This document shows, piece after piece, positions 51,078-63,689 of a DNA stretch of 64,000 bases. Within the stretch, counting starts at the first letter, position 1, and every line of letters begins with the position of its first letter. The notes beneath the pieces were generated by a model, which was given only the letters and a program-made list of their open reading frames with translations, did no database searches and was not told where the DNA came from. Position numbers and translations under genes: made by a program. The DNA is from Aselliscus stoliczkanus. Its lineage: Eukaryota > Chordata > Mammalia > Chiroptera > Hipposideridae. The stretch spans positions 48,088,771 through 48,152,770 of the forward strand of contig CM066737.1 of the NCBI GenBank assembly GCA_033961575.1, read 5' to 3'.

Positions 51078-52968
51078 ATTTATGTCTGAATTAAGTTCTG
51101 AATGTCTGGTGTTAACACAAAAAAAATCATAGTTATACTTCTAAAGCTAATTAAAAGTTTATGTCTTGCTTATAGACTCCAAGGAAATGGAAGATGTTTT
51201 AAATTCACAAGTATTGAATTTCAACAGTAAAACAGATTCAGTGCTTTCATTGTTCTTAAGGCAGAAAACCACAATTAGTTTTAAGAATAAATATACACAG
51301 CATAAAAATGATTATAATTGTTTTTAATCACTATGGAAATAATTCTGCTTTCTACCTTTCGTGTGACCAGATTTATCTCAGGAAGCGGGTAGAAGTAAAG
51401 GGTCCAGAATAAAGCACAGTCTGGTCTTTTCCCCAATTCTAAATGGATGAAATCTGGTTGTAACAGCAGAGGAAAAGCAGGAAGTATTTTGTTACATCAA
51501 AGGCAACTAAAGAGGCAATATATAAAAAGAAGTCTACCACTATGGTTATATTATAGGTTTATTAAACACGTTAAGTCCTAAGGTTTTTTCATTACCAGAT
51601 AAACCACTTCCTTTTTATCTGTAAGCTGTCTTCAAAACCCACTGCAGACTTCTTCCGCAGAACAGGTCACCTTGATCATCCCAACCCCCAAACAATAGGA
51701 GAATCAGGGTACAATCCTTGATTATTTCTTACAGAAGACTGAGAGTAATACATGAACAAGTGGACTACACTGTATGATTTAAACTACCATAAATACTGTT
51801 GACTTCAACACCTGTGACAGTAAAAATTAAGTTGCTCTAGTATACACCACTGATTTCTGGTTTTTAAGTTAATAACAAGCATCTCATTAAATTGCAATAA
51901 TTAGTAATGAACTCAAGGCAAGGCAGTGACCTAAAATTTTAAAATAAAAACACATCAACAGGAAGCCTAAGGCCAATGTGCTTGTCTCAAAACCAAACAA
52001 TTTCCAGATCCACATTCTCAAAAACAACTACAACCTTCTAAAGCACCCCATGGAAGCTAATTAGTGAACCACTGACAGTTGAAAATACAGGACAATCACC
52101 TGCTGTGAGTTATGTATATTTCAGAAATGTTAGTTTGTTTGAAAAATGTTGAAGAGAGGGTTGAACCATATTTTAAGCTTGACTAAAATAAACCTTTTCT
52201 TAAAACTTGAAACACCTTGTGGGCTACAAAAATTGAGAACTCAGGAGGTTATCAGAAAAGATGATAAAACATTAACACATAGAGTTAAGTTGTTAGATCA
52301 GTACACTGTTGTTCATCTTTTTTTACTAAAGTTGTCAGATGCACTTCTTAAGATCAAGAATGCAAAAACAAAATACAATCAGTCCCATGTCTATTATGAA
52401 GCAGAAGCCTTAACTAGTACATTGATGCAGAGCTCATTGATATCAATCATCTTGAGAACAGCACACTGAAGACAGAATATCTTCTTTGCAACAGATTCCA
52501 CTCTAGTTCTTTCAACTGTTCAAGCACCTTGAGCCCTGAGGTCTTAAATGGTTCATTCTGCCTGGGGTACAGCGGAAAGTGGGAAAGGACAGACTGATTT
52601 ACAAGCATAAATACCTTAAAAAAGGCAATATAAACAGGTTTTATGGCAACAAAGTACACTTTAAAAATAGCTCTTTCAGGTGAGCTATGGGCAAAGCATT
52701 CATGACAAATTACTCCTCAGAGAACTGAATACAAAAGATCTTGTGGTCTTTGGGTAGATGAAATGGAAAAGAAGGACTGATGAAGTATAGCTCATAAGAA
52801 AGTTAGAGACAAGGCAGGCTTGGAGAGATACAAGGCAGGTCTAAAAAAAACAAGCTGAAAGATCTGACAACTCTTGGGAGTACAGGACAATGAGAAAGTT
52901 AAGTCCAGATTAAAGTTCCATAAGGGAGTTAACATATTTAAAAAACAAACAAACAAACAAAAAAAAAA
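51078..52968. other. Between TRPC5 and ALG13, unassigned
   Basis: 1.9 kb without SINE, L1 or exon evidence. The 107-codon frame at 52146-52469 has no recognisable domain. Confidence 0.35.
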
Positions 52969-52977
52969 CAGAAATAA

Positions 52978-53115
52978 GGGCCGAGTGGAGTGGTGGTTAA
53001 GAGCTGGCTTGGGAAGCCAGCGGCCCCAGTTCAGGTCCCACATATGAGGGCCAGTGACACTGCTCTCAAAACAAAACAAAACCAAAAAAAACAAAATACA
53101 AAACAAAAAAACCCC
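52978..53115 (+). repeat. tRNA-derived SINE, type A, shortened head
   Basis: Starts gggccgagtgg, lacking the first bases of the head. TSD cagaaata at 52969-52976 and 53116-53123. The tail is a long aaaac-type run. Confidence 0.82.
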
Positions 53116-53469
53116 CAGAAATACAATCTAAAAAAGCATTCTCAAGGGAAATAACTACATATGGTAGTATGCATTGAGTAGTATCTTGAGATTAAATAAC
53201 ATTTCAACTGGCTCTGCCAGTTCATGCTGCACATTCACATGCTCTTGCAACCAAAATACCAGGGGAAAACCATTTTGGAACAATCAAATGCGTCATACTC
53301 TTTGATGCCATGAAAAAGCAAAAAAGAAGAAAATCCCCACTCATTTTATGAATTTTAAATGCTAATTTGTATTTATTTCTAATTGTGCAAAGGACACCAA
53401 CTCAACACTGTGCAGTAAAACAGTTACATAAATCCAATATTAAACAGCATATGGGATAGATATAAAGCA

Positions 53470-53583
53470 GGGCCGGCCGAGTGGTGCGGTGGTCGGGAGC
53501 TAGCTTGGGATGCCAGTGGCCCGGGTTCAGGTCCCACGTATAAGGGCCACTGACACTGCCCTCTTAAAAAAAATTTTAAAAAA
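53470..53583 (+). repeat. tRNA-derived SINE, type A
   Basis: TSD ataaagca at 53462-53469 and 53584-53591. Confidence 0.87.
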
Positions 53584-53789
53584 ATAAAGCAGAGCACCTT
53601 GTGCTTTCGAAACTGATTAATATCATAGAACACAACTCAGTTCAGACAATTCTTAAGCAACCTGAAGGACTCTCTCATTTAATATTAAGTTAGTTACTCA
53701 GAAGCAAATGCTCTGGGGTTTTTTTTTATTTTCTAGAGAAAAGTGGAAATTACTTGAATTTTGCAGTTTAACATGATGTGTGACATCTG

Positions 53790-54110
53790 AACCAAGGAAA
53801 CAGTTCGTATGATTTATTCCTTTTATCAATTGGTACCATCAGCTAATATAATGTTGACAAGGTGGCTGATAGTAAGACAGCTGAATACAATGAAGTATGC
53901 TCAACATGGGGCTTAGGTGTACATCCATCTCAATTTCCTTATTCACAAACCAAAGCAACATTCATTTTCAAGTATTATTTTAAATCAAAAGACAATCTTA
54001 AAGAGAGAACAGTAACCACCTAAGTCACTTTTTAAACACTAACATAAAACTCTTTTTAAAAACCAAAACAGAAAAAATGGCAGTGAAAGAATAATTCATA
54101 CTGCTGAATC
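53790..54110 (-). other. ALG13: Possible ALG13 3' UTR, minimal extent
   Basis: This follows the ALG13 stop on the - strand. The first plausible signal read on that strand is AATAAA at 53818-53813, about 300 nt after the stop, followed by a T/G-rich stretch. Further hexamers exist at lower coordinates, so the UTR may be several kb long and may include the relatively SINE-poor block around 45-47 kb. Confidence 0.35.
53813..53818 (-). promoter_or_regulatory. Candidate poly(A) signal for ALG13
   Basis: TTTATT on the + strand reads AATAAA on the - strand, within 'ggaataaatc', followed by tgtttccttggttc. It is the first canonical hexamer after the ALG13 stop, but expression data would be needed to choose among candidates. 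Confidence 0.3.
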
Positions 54111-54376
54111 TTACATATTCTGAGGTGCATAATGAGGAACTGAGGAAGGTGAAGCAATATAGCCAACTGGCCCAGGATTCATAACACCATGAATATGAGG
54201 AGAACCACCATATGCTGCACCAACGGGATGCCAGGAGGCAACATATGGATAATCCGGCACAAAAGGAAGACAGGAATCAAAACCCGGTAAAGGTGGCTGC
54301 CCACAGGGATCTGTCATCACTGGATAATAGACTGCTCCATGAGGGACAGATGCAGGCTCAGCATTTGGACAAGTAC
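54111..54376 (-). CDS. ALG13: ALG13 last coding exon (long isoform, partial gene)
   Basis: On the - strand the acceptor 'ttgtttcag' is followed by two bases of a split codon and 87 codons, [19 protein letters not shown]...[11 protein letters not shown], then TAA (54113-54111). The segments [24 protein letters not shown] and the HYAPQ-type end match the extreme C-terminus of the long ALG13 isoform as I remember it. ALG13 with ALG14 forms the UDP-GlcNAc transferase that adds the second GlcNAc of the N-glycan precursor at the cytosolic ER face. The long isoform adds OTU-like and Tudor domains and a proline-rich tail; only that tail is here. ALG13 is next to TRPC5 on the eutherian X, which supports the call. 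Upstream exons lie right of the window. No defect is visible. Confidence 0.88.
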
Positions 54377-54800
54377 CTGAAACAAAAAATACATATAGTA
54401 CACTTTATATAGAAAGCTTCACTAAAACACCAGTATAAAAATGGATGCTCTTACAAGTAAAAATTAAATTTAAAAAATTAATTATAGGAAAGATCACAGC
54501 AATTATTGCAGGAGAACTTTAGATATGAAATGTGACTAAAACAGGCCACCAAAAGATTATATGAACATTTACTAATTTTAAATATTTATGTGTTTGTATA
54601 ATGTGTCAAATGTATTCTACCTAGTGATAGCTATTTTTTCTGGGGTGATTTAGGCATGGACAGACTACATAAAGAAACATTCTCTAGAGTCCTTCTAGTC
54701 AATTAAGTTCCTATAAAAGGTGGTCACAATTAAGTTATCCAATAGTTTTCCAGTATAACACATAAATCATCCAAATAACTGAATTACTTTAGCGATTAAA
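54377..54800 (-). other. ALG13 last intron, 3' part
   Basis: Immediately upstream of the ALG13 exon on the - strand; the acceptor tract is tttttgtttcag. Otherwise unassigned. Confidence 0.5.
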
Positions 54801-54809
54801 AACTCAGGT

Positions 54810-54976
54810 ATTGCTGGCCGAGTGGCTCAGTTGGTTAAGAGCTCGCTCAAGAGTGCGAGCTGAGCTCTGAGCAACAGCGGCTCGGGGCCAGCCTGAGCTG
54901 AGTTGCCGCTGAGCTGCCAATAGGTGGCAGGATGGCTCTGCTATTAAAAGAAAAACAAAAAACAAAAAACAAAAAA
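54810..54976 (+). repeat. tRNA-derived SINE, type B
   Basis: TSD aactcaggt at 54801-54809 and 54978-54986. Tail of aaaaac units. Confidence 0.87.
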
Positions 54977-54989
54977 CAACTCAGGTGTC

Positions 54990-55078
54990 AGGGCCGGCCG
55001 AGTGGCGCGGTGGTTAAGCGGCCCCGGTTCAGGTCCCACATGTGAGGGCCAGTGACACTGCCCTTATTAAAAAAAAAA
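54990..55078 (+). repeat. tRNA-derived SINE, type A, lacking the anticodon arm
   Basis: gcggtggttaagcg runs straight into gccccggttcagg: the 19-nt arm is deleted between gcg repeats. TSD caactcaggtgtc at 54977-54989 and 55079-55091, shared with the type B SINE. Confidence 0.9.
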
Positions 55079-55147
55079 CAACTCAGGTGTCTATGCACTT
55101 GCAGATATAGTTCTGAGGAACATTTAAACATTTAAGTGCCATCTCTT

Positions 55148-55587
55148 TTTTTTTCTTTTTAAAGATTTTATTGGGGAAATGGAACAGACAAGTTGCTGCT
55201 GTCCTTTTTTGTTCTTCAGTCTAGCTGTGGAGGACATTGCTTCACTGGCACATGTTGGTATCGTCATTGCACTCTTCCCGGGTGAGGCAGATCAGTCGCC
55301 GGCCTCCGGATGGCCGCTAACCGTGGCTCTTGGCAGCTCACGCTGACTGCCGGCCGCTCACCCTGGCTGCCAGCCACTCACTGTAGCCTATGGCAGCCCA
55401 CTGCAGCAGGGGCTGCAGCTATGCCGTCCCGGGGACTCACAGCAGCCCAGCTCCAGGTGGAGGTTCACCATCTTAGCTGTAGAGGGCAGTGTCACTGGCC
55501 CTCTTACATGGGATCCGAACCAGGGCCCTGCTGCTCAGAGTTGGTGTCCCAAGCCAGTTCCTAACCAATGCGCCACTCGGTTGGCCC
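55148..55587 (-). repeat. tRNA-derived SINE, type C (full length)
   Basis: TSD ttaagtgccatctctt (16 bp, exact) at 55132-55147 and 55588-55603. Confidence 0.92.
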
Positions 55588-55603
55588 TTAAGTGCCATCT
55601 CTT

Positions 55604-55949
55604 GAATGTCATTAAGATCCTAGCATCTTTTTAATTTTACCGCACTTATGCTACGGTAAGTAGGTTTCAGTGGAAATAAGATGCTGTTCTGGCCTTGCTA
55701 CAGAGATTACATAAATACTCAACAGAAAGAAGTCCTTCATTACTTGGTGTAACTTAGATTAGTTCATTTTTGAAATTAAGACTTCCACCATCTCATGGTT
55801 TATTACCATTAAAAAAATCTCTCTATAAAATACAATAAAGGTTGGTACTTTAATTTTTATTACTATGGGCCACATCACACGACCATACTAGGGATGAGAC
55901 TGTATAGAACTAATATTCCAAAACCGTTAAAAAGGGAGGAGAGAAAAGA
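55604..55949. other. ALG13 intron, unassigned
   Basis: No recognised element. Confidence 0.4.
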
Positions 55950-56140
55950 AATTCACGTTCCTCCTATGCGCCAAACACTGTATACTTATACATAAGGTCT
56001 CATTTTTTTTTAGGTCTCATTATTTTTTAGAACAATGCTGGCACATCAGGTATTTCCCATTTTACAGAAAAGCAGGCTTAGGAAGGCTAAGTAACACAGC
56101 CGAGATCACAACCATCAAGTAGAAGTGCGGGAAGCAGATT
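55950..56140 (-). repeat. MIR SINE fragment
   Basis: gcgccaaacactgtatact, cccattttacagaaaagcagg and aagtaacacagccgagatcac are reversed MIR landmarks, with a small ggtctcatt duplication inside. Confidence 0.6.
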
Positions 56141-56289
56141 TGGTTAGGTTAGTCCATGTTTTCTTATTACCTCCTGATGATTCTTTCCAAGAAAGGCAGT
56201 CCAAAGATCCTAATTCTACGAGTAAATCCTCCAAAATGCCTCCCCATCTATATTATACTGTGAACGTGCAAAGCGACCATCCTTATAGT

Positions 56290-57170
56290 TTCAAACTTCT
56301 TGGTCTCAGGATCCCTTTATACTCTTAAAAATTGAGGATCCCAAATAGCTTTTGTTTATGTGGTTTATATCTATCAATATTTACTGTACTAGGAATTAAA
56401 CTGAGAAATTTAAAATTTTTATTAATTTATGTAAAAATAAGCCCTTTATGGTAACATAAAATTTTTATGCATAATGAGTTTATTTTCCAAAACTAAAAGA
56501 AAATGTGAGATAGTGGCACTGTTTTACACTTGTGCAAATCTCTAATATATAGCATAATAGAAAACAACTGGGTTCTCATATCTGCTTCTGTATTTAATCT
56601 ATTATAATACATTGTTTCAGTTGAAGTATATGAACAAAATCTGGACTCATTTAGATATGCACTTAGATAAGAGAGAAGTCTTTTAATAACTAGCCTTTTC
56701 AGATAATTGTAGATATTCCTTGACTGTACACCGAACCTTGACAAGTGATAGTTTCTTAAAGATCAGTAGCAGTGTGGATTTTTGATACTTTGTTAATATT
56801 AAAATCTACTGTTTTAGCTTGTATTTTGGATAGCTCTTTTATAAAATCATGAATGAGTAACATCATGCATTGGTAATTGGGAAAATATTCTTTCACTGAG
56901 TTATACAGGTCTCCCAAATGTTAACACATTTCATTAACCAATGTAAAAAACACACATTCATTAATAGCCCCATCTAAGCATTGCGAAGCTGCCAAGTTCA
57001 TGGTGGCAGATACAAGTTTTATAAAATTTTAATTTTTACTTGAAAGCTGAAATTTTTATCTTTAACAACAAATAGTATCAGTTGTTTTTCTTGAAGTGGT
57101 AGGCTCATGTAATTAATTTGAGAAAACAACTTCCAGATCCCCAAGTTTGAATAACTATTGCTTATCTATC
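56290..57170. repeat. Ancient interspersed repeat (family not named)
   Basis: ttggtctcaggatccctttata, aaatagcttttgtttatgtgg, ctcatatctgcttctgtatt and cttccagatccccaagtttg recall an old mammalian repeat that I cannot name. The 83-codon - strand frame inside has no known domain. Confidence 0.4.
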
Positions 57171-57419
57171 ATTCTTTAAAGTAAAAATAGTGTTCCATGA
57201 AAAAAGGCTGCAGTTCAGCTCAGAACTCAACCTCAAAAATCCTTAGGTTTAGGTTAATCATCATACTTCAGTGTGCAGAGTGTTTCATGAATGATTCTCA
57301 TTTTATCACACAGATAAAAAGCACAATTATTCAAAGACAAGTATTTAGTAATTCATTCTCTTCTTTAAAAATTAGTGCTACACTTTTTAAGCACAATGGC
57401 AAATATTAAGAAAATAATG

Positions 57420-60400
57420 GCTATCAGCAAGATGGCAGACTAGAGAAAAAAATGTGCTTGCCTCCTCCCATGACCACATTTAAATTACAAGTAAATTATA
57501 GAACAATCAACATGGAGATCCATCTGAAGAACAGCCGAACCAAAGGCCTATAAATAAAATATTAAAAAGCCACATCAAGAATGGTTGAAGGGATGGAGAT
57601 GTGAAGTGGGCCGGGCCAACTTGTGTGTGGCCTTTGAAAATCAGGAGGGATATCTTAGTGTTGGAGGTTCCCCTGGAGGAAGGAGGGAACACAGGCCCAC
57701 ACAAGGCAACCTAGCCTGGAATACCAGTGCAGGGAAGAGGAGTCCCCAAAACATCTGGCTGGGGAAAACGGGGGATTCTGTCCATTTGGGTGAGACAGTA
57801 GGCTGCTGGAAACCCAAACATCCTCTTAAAGGACCCACACAGAGACTTACTTGCTCACAGGCACTCACCCTGGGCTCTGGTGCAGGGACAGCAACTCTGG
57901 ATGTGCCAGGGACATACAAAGAGAGACTGAGTTGTGTGACTTCAGGGCAAGCACAGGGGGGAAAGTTGCCATTTTCTCTGTTTAGAAGCTTCCACCTGGG
58001 CAGCCAGAAGACAAGCATGATCTTTCCTATGTTGAGCCCTCTGCCCACATGGCCAAACCTTAATATCTATTGGTCTGATGAAATCTGTTCACTCCATCCT
58101 GGTGACTGCCTGAGACCCTACCCCACCCAACTGATGAAATGCCTGAGGAGCTTTCTGTGGCTGGTAGCCAGCCCTTCCCTAAACACCCCAGGAGACTTTT
58201 TCAGTGGCAAATAGCTGGCCTCAACTCCCATGCCATGGGAAGCAGCTTTGCATAGGCGAACCCATGGTGGGAGGTGGTTGGCCCTGGTGTGCTCTCAGAC
58301 TTTTTAAAGAGGCTCCAGGCTCAGCACTGGTGCCAAACCAAAATCCACATTAACCTGGTGAAAACCACTCACCTCACTCTGGTGACTCCCTGAGATCTCA
58401 CCTCACTGAACTCACTCAGCAGCAGACCTCAGGGTTCCCTCGGATTTTTGTAGAGGCCCAGTACTGCTGGCAGCTCTCCTCAGTCTGCAGTGTGGCCTCC
58501 CCCAGGTGCCTGCATGCCTAGTACAGACAGTGACTGATCAAATTGCTTTGTGGCTCCTATCAGGGAGTCCCAGGCTTGTCACAAGCAATGGCTGTCTTGG
58601 CCCTGCACTGAAAACCCTCTCAAGAAGCCCCAGAACAAACATACCTAGAGATAGGTTATCAGTCCAAAACAAAGCACCACCCAATTAGCCCCAAAATCGG
58701 CACACCCAAAGGGTGGTCTCAGCAGGGACCAGAGCCAACTGGGGCAAATCCTGCTCCACAGTGTAAGCCCGCCACACTGGAGCCTATAAGCTGTGGATGT
58801 GGCCAAACCCGACAGCCAGTCAGCCTGAGGGTCAATTCTGCTAACTGACGAACCAACAGCAATCAAGGCTCAACTACAACAGGAGGGAACAGACAACACA
58901 CACAAGGGACACACGGCTCAGGTGACCAGGGAGACTATGCCACTGGGACCTATAAGGAACCTACTACATGAGGCCACAGGACAAGTCTGGGAGACGTAGC
59001 AGATATATCTTATATATAAACACAAACACGGAGAGATAGCCAAAATGAAGATAAAAACAAATATGTCTCAAATGAAAGAACAAGAGAAAACCCCAGATAA
59101 AAACCTAAATGAAAAGGAGTCAAGCAAACTACCATATACAGAGTTAAAAACACTGCTTATAAGGATTCTGAAAGTATGTCTTGAAAACTCCAACAAAGAG
59201 ACAGCAAGCATAATAAAAAAAGACATAGAAACCATGAAAAAGAACCAGTCAGAAGTAAAGAATACAATAAGTGGAATGAAGAATGCACTAGAAGAAATCA
59301 CCAGCAGATGAAATGGAGAGGAGCAAATCAACAGTTTGGAAGACAAAGTACCAGATAACACCCAGTAAGAACAGCAAAAAAGAAAAAAAGAAAGAATGAA
59401 AAAAATTAGGACAATTTAGGACACCTCTGGGACATCAAGCATAACAATATTGATGTCTAAAGATACCAGAAGGATAGGGCCGGCCGAGTGGCTCAGTTGG
59501 TTAAGAGCTCACTCAAAGTGCGAGCTGAGCTCTGAGCAACAGCTGTTCGAGGCCAGCCTGAGCTGAGTTGCCGTTGAGCCACCAACAGGTGGCAGGATGG
59601 CTCAGCTAAAAAAATAAAAATAAAAAAAATAAAAAATAAAGATACCAGAAGGAGGAAAGAGAAAGGGATTGAGAATGTATGTGACAAAAAAAATGACTGA
59701 AAACTTTCTTGATCTGGCAAAGGAAACAGAAATAGACATACAAGTCCAAGAAGTACAGAGCATCCCAAAAAGATGAACCCAAACAGACCAATACCAAGCA
59801 ATCCTAAAAGTAGCAAGATGAGGTCAACTAGTTACTTACAAGGGAGCTTCCATAAGATTGTCAGTGGGTTTCTCAACAGGAACATTGCAGGCAAGAAGGA
59901 ATGGCACAAAATATTCCAAGTGATAAAAAGAAAGAACTACAACCAAGACTACTCTACCTAGAAAGGCTATCATCTAAAATTGAAGGCGGCATAAAGAGCT
60001 GCCCAGACAAAAAAAAACCTAAAGGAGTTCATCACCACCAAAGCAGTATTACAATAAATGTTAACGGAATTTCTTTAAGAAGAAGGGGGAAAAAGAACAT
60101 CATTAATAAAATGACAATAACTGTATTTATCAATAATCACTACAAATGTAAAGGGATTAAATGCTCCAATAGAAGGAAATAGGGTAGCCGAATGGAAAAG
60201 AAAACAAGACCCATACATATGCTGTCTACAAGACCCACTTCAGATTAAAAAAAAACCACACAGACCGAAAGTAAGGGGATGGAAAAACATATTTCATGCA
60301 AATAGAAACAAAAAGAAAAGGTGGAGTAGCAATACTTATACCAGACAAAATAGACTTTTAAAACAAAGGCTACAGTAAGGGATGATGGGGGACAACAGAT

Positions 60401-63400
60401 ACTGATAAAAGGATCAATCCAACAAGAAGATATAACCCTTCTAAACATTTATGCACCCAACATAGGAGCACCTAAATATATGAAGCAAATACTGATTGAC
60501 ATAAAAGGAGAGAGAGACAATAATGCAATCATAGTAGGGGGCTTTACAGACTAGATCAAATAGATTTGACCAACATTTTTGGGGCATTTCACCCTAAAAG
60601 AGCAGAATATACATTCTTCTCAAGTGCACATAGGACATTTTCCAAGGAAGACCACATATTAGGCCACAAAACAAGTCTCCACAAATTTAAAAAGGTTAAA
60701 ATCATATCCAGCATCTTCTCTGACCACAATGGTATAAAACTAGAAATCACTTAAAAGAAATAAAAAACTGAAAAAGAAAAAAAAAACATGGAGGCTAAAT
60801 AACATGCTACTAAATAATGAATGGGTTATTAATGACTTCCAGGAAAAAAAATCAAAAGATACCCTGAGACTAATGAAAATGAAAACACAATGAACCAAAA
60901 TCTAAAGACACAGTGAAAACAGTTCTAAAAGGGAAATTCATAGCAACACAGGCCTACTTCAAGACACAAGAAAAAATCTCCAGTCAACAATCTAACCTTA
61001 AAGGACTTAGGAAAAAAAGAAAAACAAAAACCAAAAAACCCGCAAACAAAGCCCAAAGAGAGTAGAAGGAATAATAAAGATCAGAGCAGAAATAAACAAA
61101 ATGCAATCTCAAAAATAAAAAATAAAAAACATCAATGAAACCAAGAGCTAGTTCAAAACATGAACAAAATTGATAAATCTTTAACCAGATTCATCAAGAC
61201 TCATCAAGAAAAAAGAGAAGATCCAAATAAATAAAATCAGAAATGAAAGAAGAAAAGTGACAACTGACAGCACAGAAATACAAATGAGTACGAGAAAACA
61301 TTACGAACAATTATATATGCCAACAAACTGGCTAATCTGGAAGAAATGGATAAATTCCTAGAAACACACAATCTTCTAAGACTCACTCAGAAAGAAACAG
61401 AAAATCTGAACCGACTGATTACTAACAAACTTGAATCAGTAGCAACAAGCTCCCAACAAACAAAAGAAGATGAAGTGGCTTCACAGGTGAATTTTACCAA
61501 ACATTCAAAGAAGTAACACTTATCTTCCTCAAACTATTCCAAAAAATTCAAGAGGAGGGAAAGTTCCCAAGCTCATTTTATGATGCCATCATTATGCTGA
61601 TTCCAAACCAGACAAAGGCATTACAAAAATTAAATTATAGGATAATACCCCTGATGAACATAGATACAAAAATCCTCAACAAAATATTAGCAAATTGAGT
61701 TCCGCAATACATTAAAATATCATACACCATGATGGAAGTACAATTTATTCTTGGCATGCAAGTTGGATTATCATCTGCAAATCAATTCACATGATACACC
61801 ACATAAACACAATGGAAGATAAAAATCATGATCATATGAATAGATGCAGAAAAAGCATTTGACAAAATCCAGCATCCATTTATGATAATAACGCTCCATA
61901 CAGTGGAAACAGAGGGAACACACCTCAACATAATAAAGGCCATATATGACAAACCACAGCTAACCTCATACTCAACGGGGGAAAGCTAAAAGTCTTCTCC
62001 TTAAGATCAAGAAAAAGATAATGATTCACTTTCACCACTTTTATTCAACATATAATAGTATTCGAAATCCTAGCCACAGTAATCAGAAAAAGAAATAAAG
62101 TCATCTATGCTGGAAATGACAGTAAAACTGGCATTATTTGCAGGTGACATGATATTTATATATATATATAACATTGAAGATTCCACCAAAAAACTATTAG
62201 AACTGATAAAAGTAGGATACAAAATTAATATTCCAAAATTGGTTGAATTTTTATATACCAATAACAAGCTAACAGAAAGAGTTATTAAGAAAGCAGTCCC
62301 ATTTACAACTGCATAAAAAAAACATCTAGGAAGAAATGTAACCAAGGATATAAAAGACCAGTACTCAGAAAACTGTAAGACACTGAAGAAAGAAACTGAG
62401 GAAGATACAAATAAATGGATGCACAGCCTGTGCTCACGGGTAAGAAGAATTAACATCATTAAAATATCTGTACTACCCAAAGCAATCCACAGATTCAATG
62501 CAATCCCTATCAAAATACCAATGGCATTTTTCACAGATCTAGAACAAATAATCTTAAATTTTATATGGAACCACATAGAACCTGAAGAGCCACAGAAATC
62601 TTGAGAAAAAAGAAGAAAATTGGAGGTATCACACTACCTGATATCAAACTATTTTATTCTACAAGGCTATAGTAATCAAAACAGCATGGTAGTGGCATAA
62701 AAACAGACACATAGATCAATGGAACTGAATACAGAGCCCAGAAATAAACGTATGCATCTATGGTCATTTAATCTATGACAAAGGAGGCAAGAATATATAG
62801 TGGTATAAAGGCAGTCTCTTCAATAAATGGTGTTTGGAAAACAGGACAGATACATGCAAAAAAATGAAACTGAATTACCTTCTTACACCATATACAAAAT
62901 AAAATTCAAAATGAGTGAAGACTTATTAAATGTAAAACCAAAAACCATAAAACTTCTAGAGGAAAGCATAGGCAGTAAACTCTATGATACTGCTCTTACC
63001 AATATTTTTTCAGACATATCTCCTCAGGCAAGAGAAACAGAAAACGAAAATAAACAAACGAGACTACATCAAACTAAAAAGTTTTTGTACAGCAATGGAA
63101 ACCACTGAAAAGACAACCTATTGAATCAGAGAATGTATTCTCTAATGATACAGCTGATAAGAAGTTAATATCCAAAATTTATAAAAAACTCATACAACTC
63201 AACACCAAAAAACCCAAATAATCCAATTTAAAAATGGGCAGAGGAAGTGAATAGACATTTCTCCAAAGAGGAAACACAGGTGGCCAAGACATATGAAAAG
63301 ATGCTCAAGGTCCCTAACCATCAGATAAATGCAAATTGAAACCACCATGAGGTTGCACCTCACATCTTTCAAAATGAATATCATCAATAAATCAACAAAC

Positions 63401-63689
63401 AAGTGTTGGCTAAGAATACAGAGAAAAGGGAACCCTTGTGCACCATTGGTGGGATTGCAAATTGACAGCATCTATGGAAAACAGTATGGAGGTTCCTCTA
63501 AAACTTAAAAATAAAACTACCTGATGACCCAGCAATTCCACTTCTGGGTATTTACCTGAAGAAACCCAAAACACTAATTCGAAAAGATACATGCACCCCT
63601 ATGTTCACTGCAGCACTATTTACAATAGCCAAGATATGGAAGCAACCCAAATGCCCATCAATAAACAATTGGATAAAGAAGCTGTGGTA
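57420..63689 (+). mobile_element. Decayed full-length L1
   Basis: The 5' UTR starts near 57428 (agcaagatggcagactagag) and runs to about 59040. ORF1 pieces follow (59045-59311 with MKNALEEITSR; 59901-60050 with QPRLLYLERLSSKIEGGIKS). ORF2 spans about 60110-63470: endonuclease region near 60590-60750 (HILGHKTSLHKFKKVKIISSIFSDHNG), reverse transcriptase near 61840-62300, C-terminal part near 63430 (caccattggtgggattgc), then the 3' UTR. Many stops and frameshifts. The catalytic motif reads FAGD at about 62137-62148 instead of (Y/F)ADD. A type B SINE sits in the ORF1 region and a type C SINE in the 3' UTR, so the 3' end lies outside the window. Confidence 0.88.
59475..59637 (+). repeat. tRNA-derived SINE, type B, inside the L1 ORF1 region
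   Basis: TSD aaagataccagaagga at 59459-59474 and 59638-59653, exact, 16 bp. Confidence 0.92.

Noticed and set aside
52146..52469. 107-codon frame MLKRGLNHILSLTK...
   Set aside because: No recognisable domain, splice context or repeat; chance length in AT-rich DNA is likely.
57585..58214. 209-codon open frame, the second longest in the window
   Set aside because: It is in the 5' UTR of the L1 beginning near 57428, and the protein shows no family resemblance.
62070..62576. 168-codon hydrophobic frame on the - strand
   Set aside because: Antisense of L1 ORF2, which reads on the + strand here.
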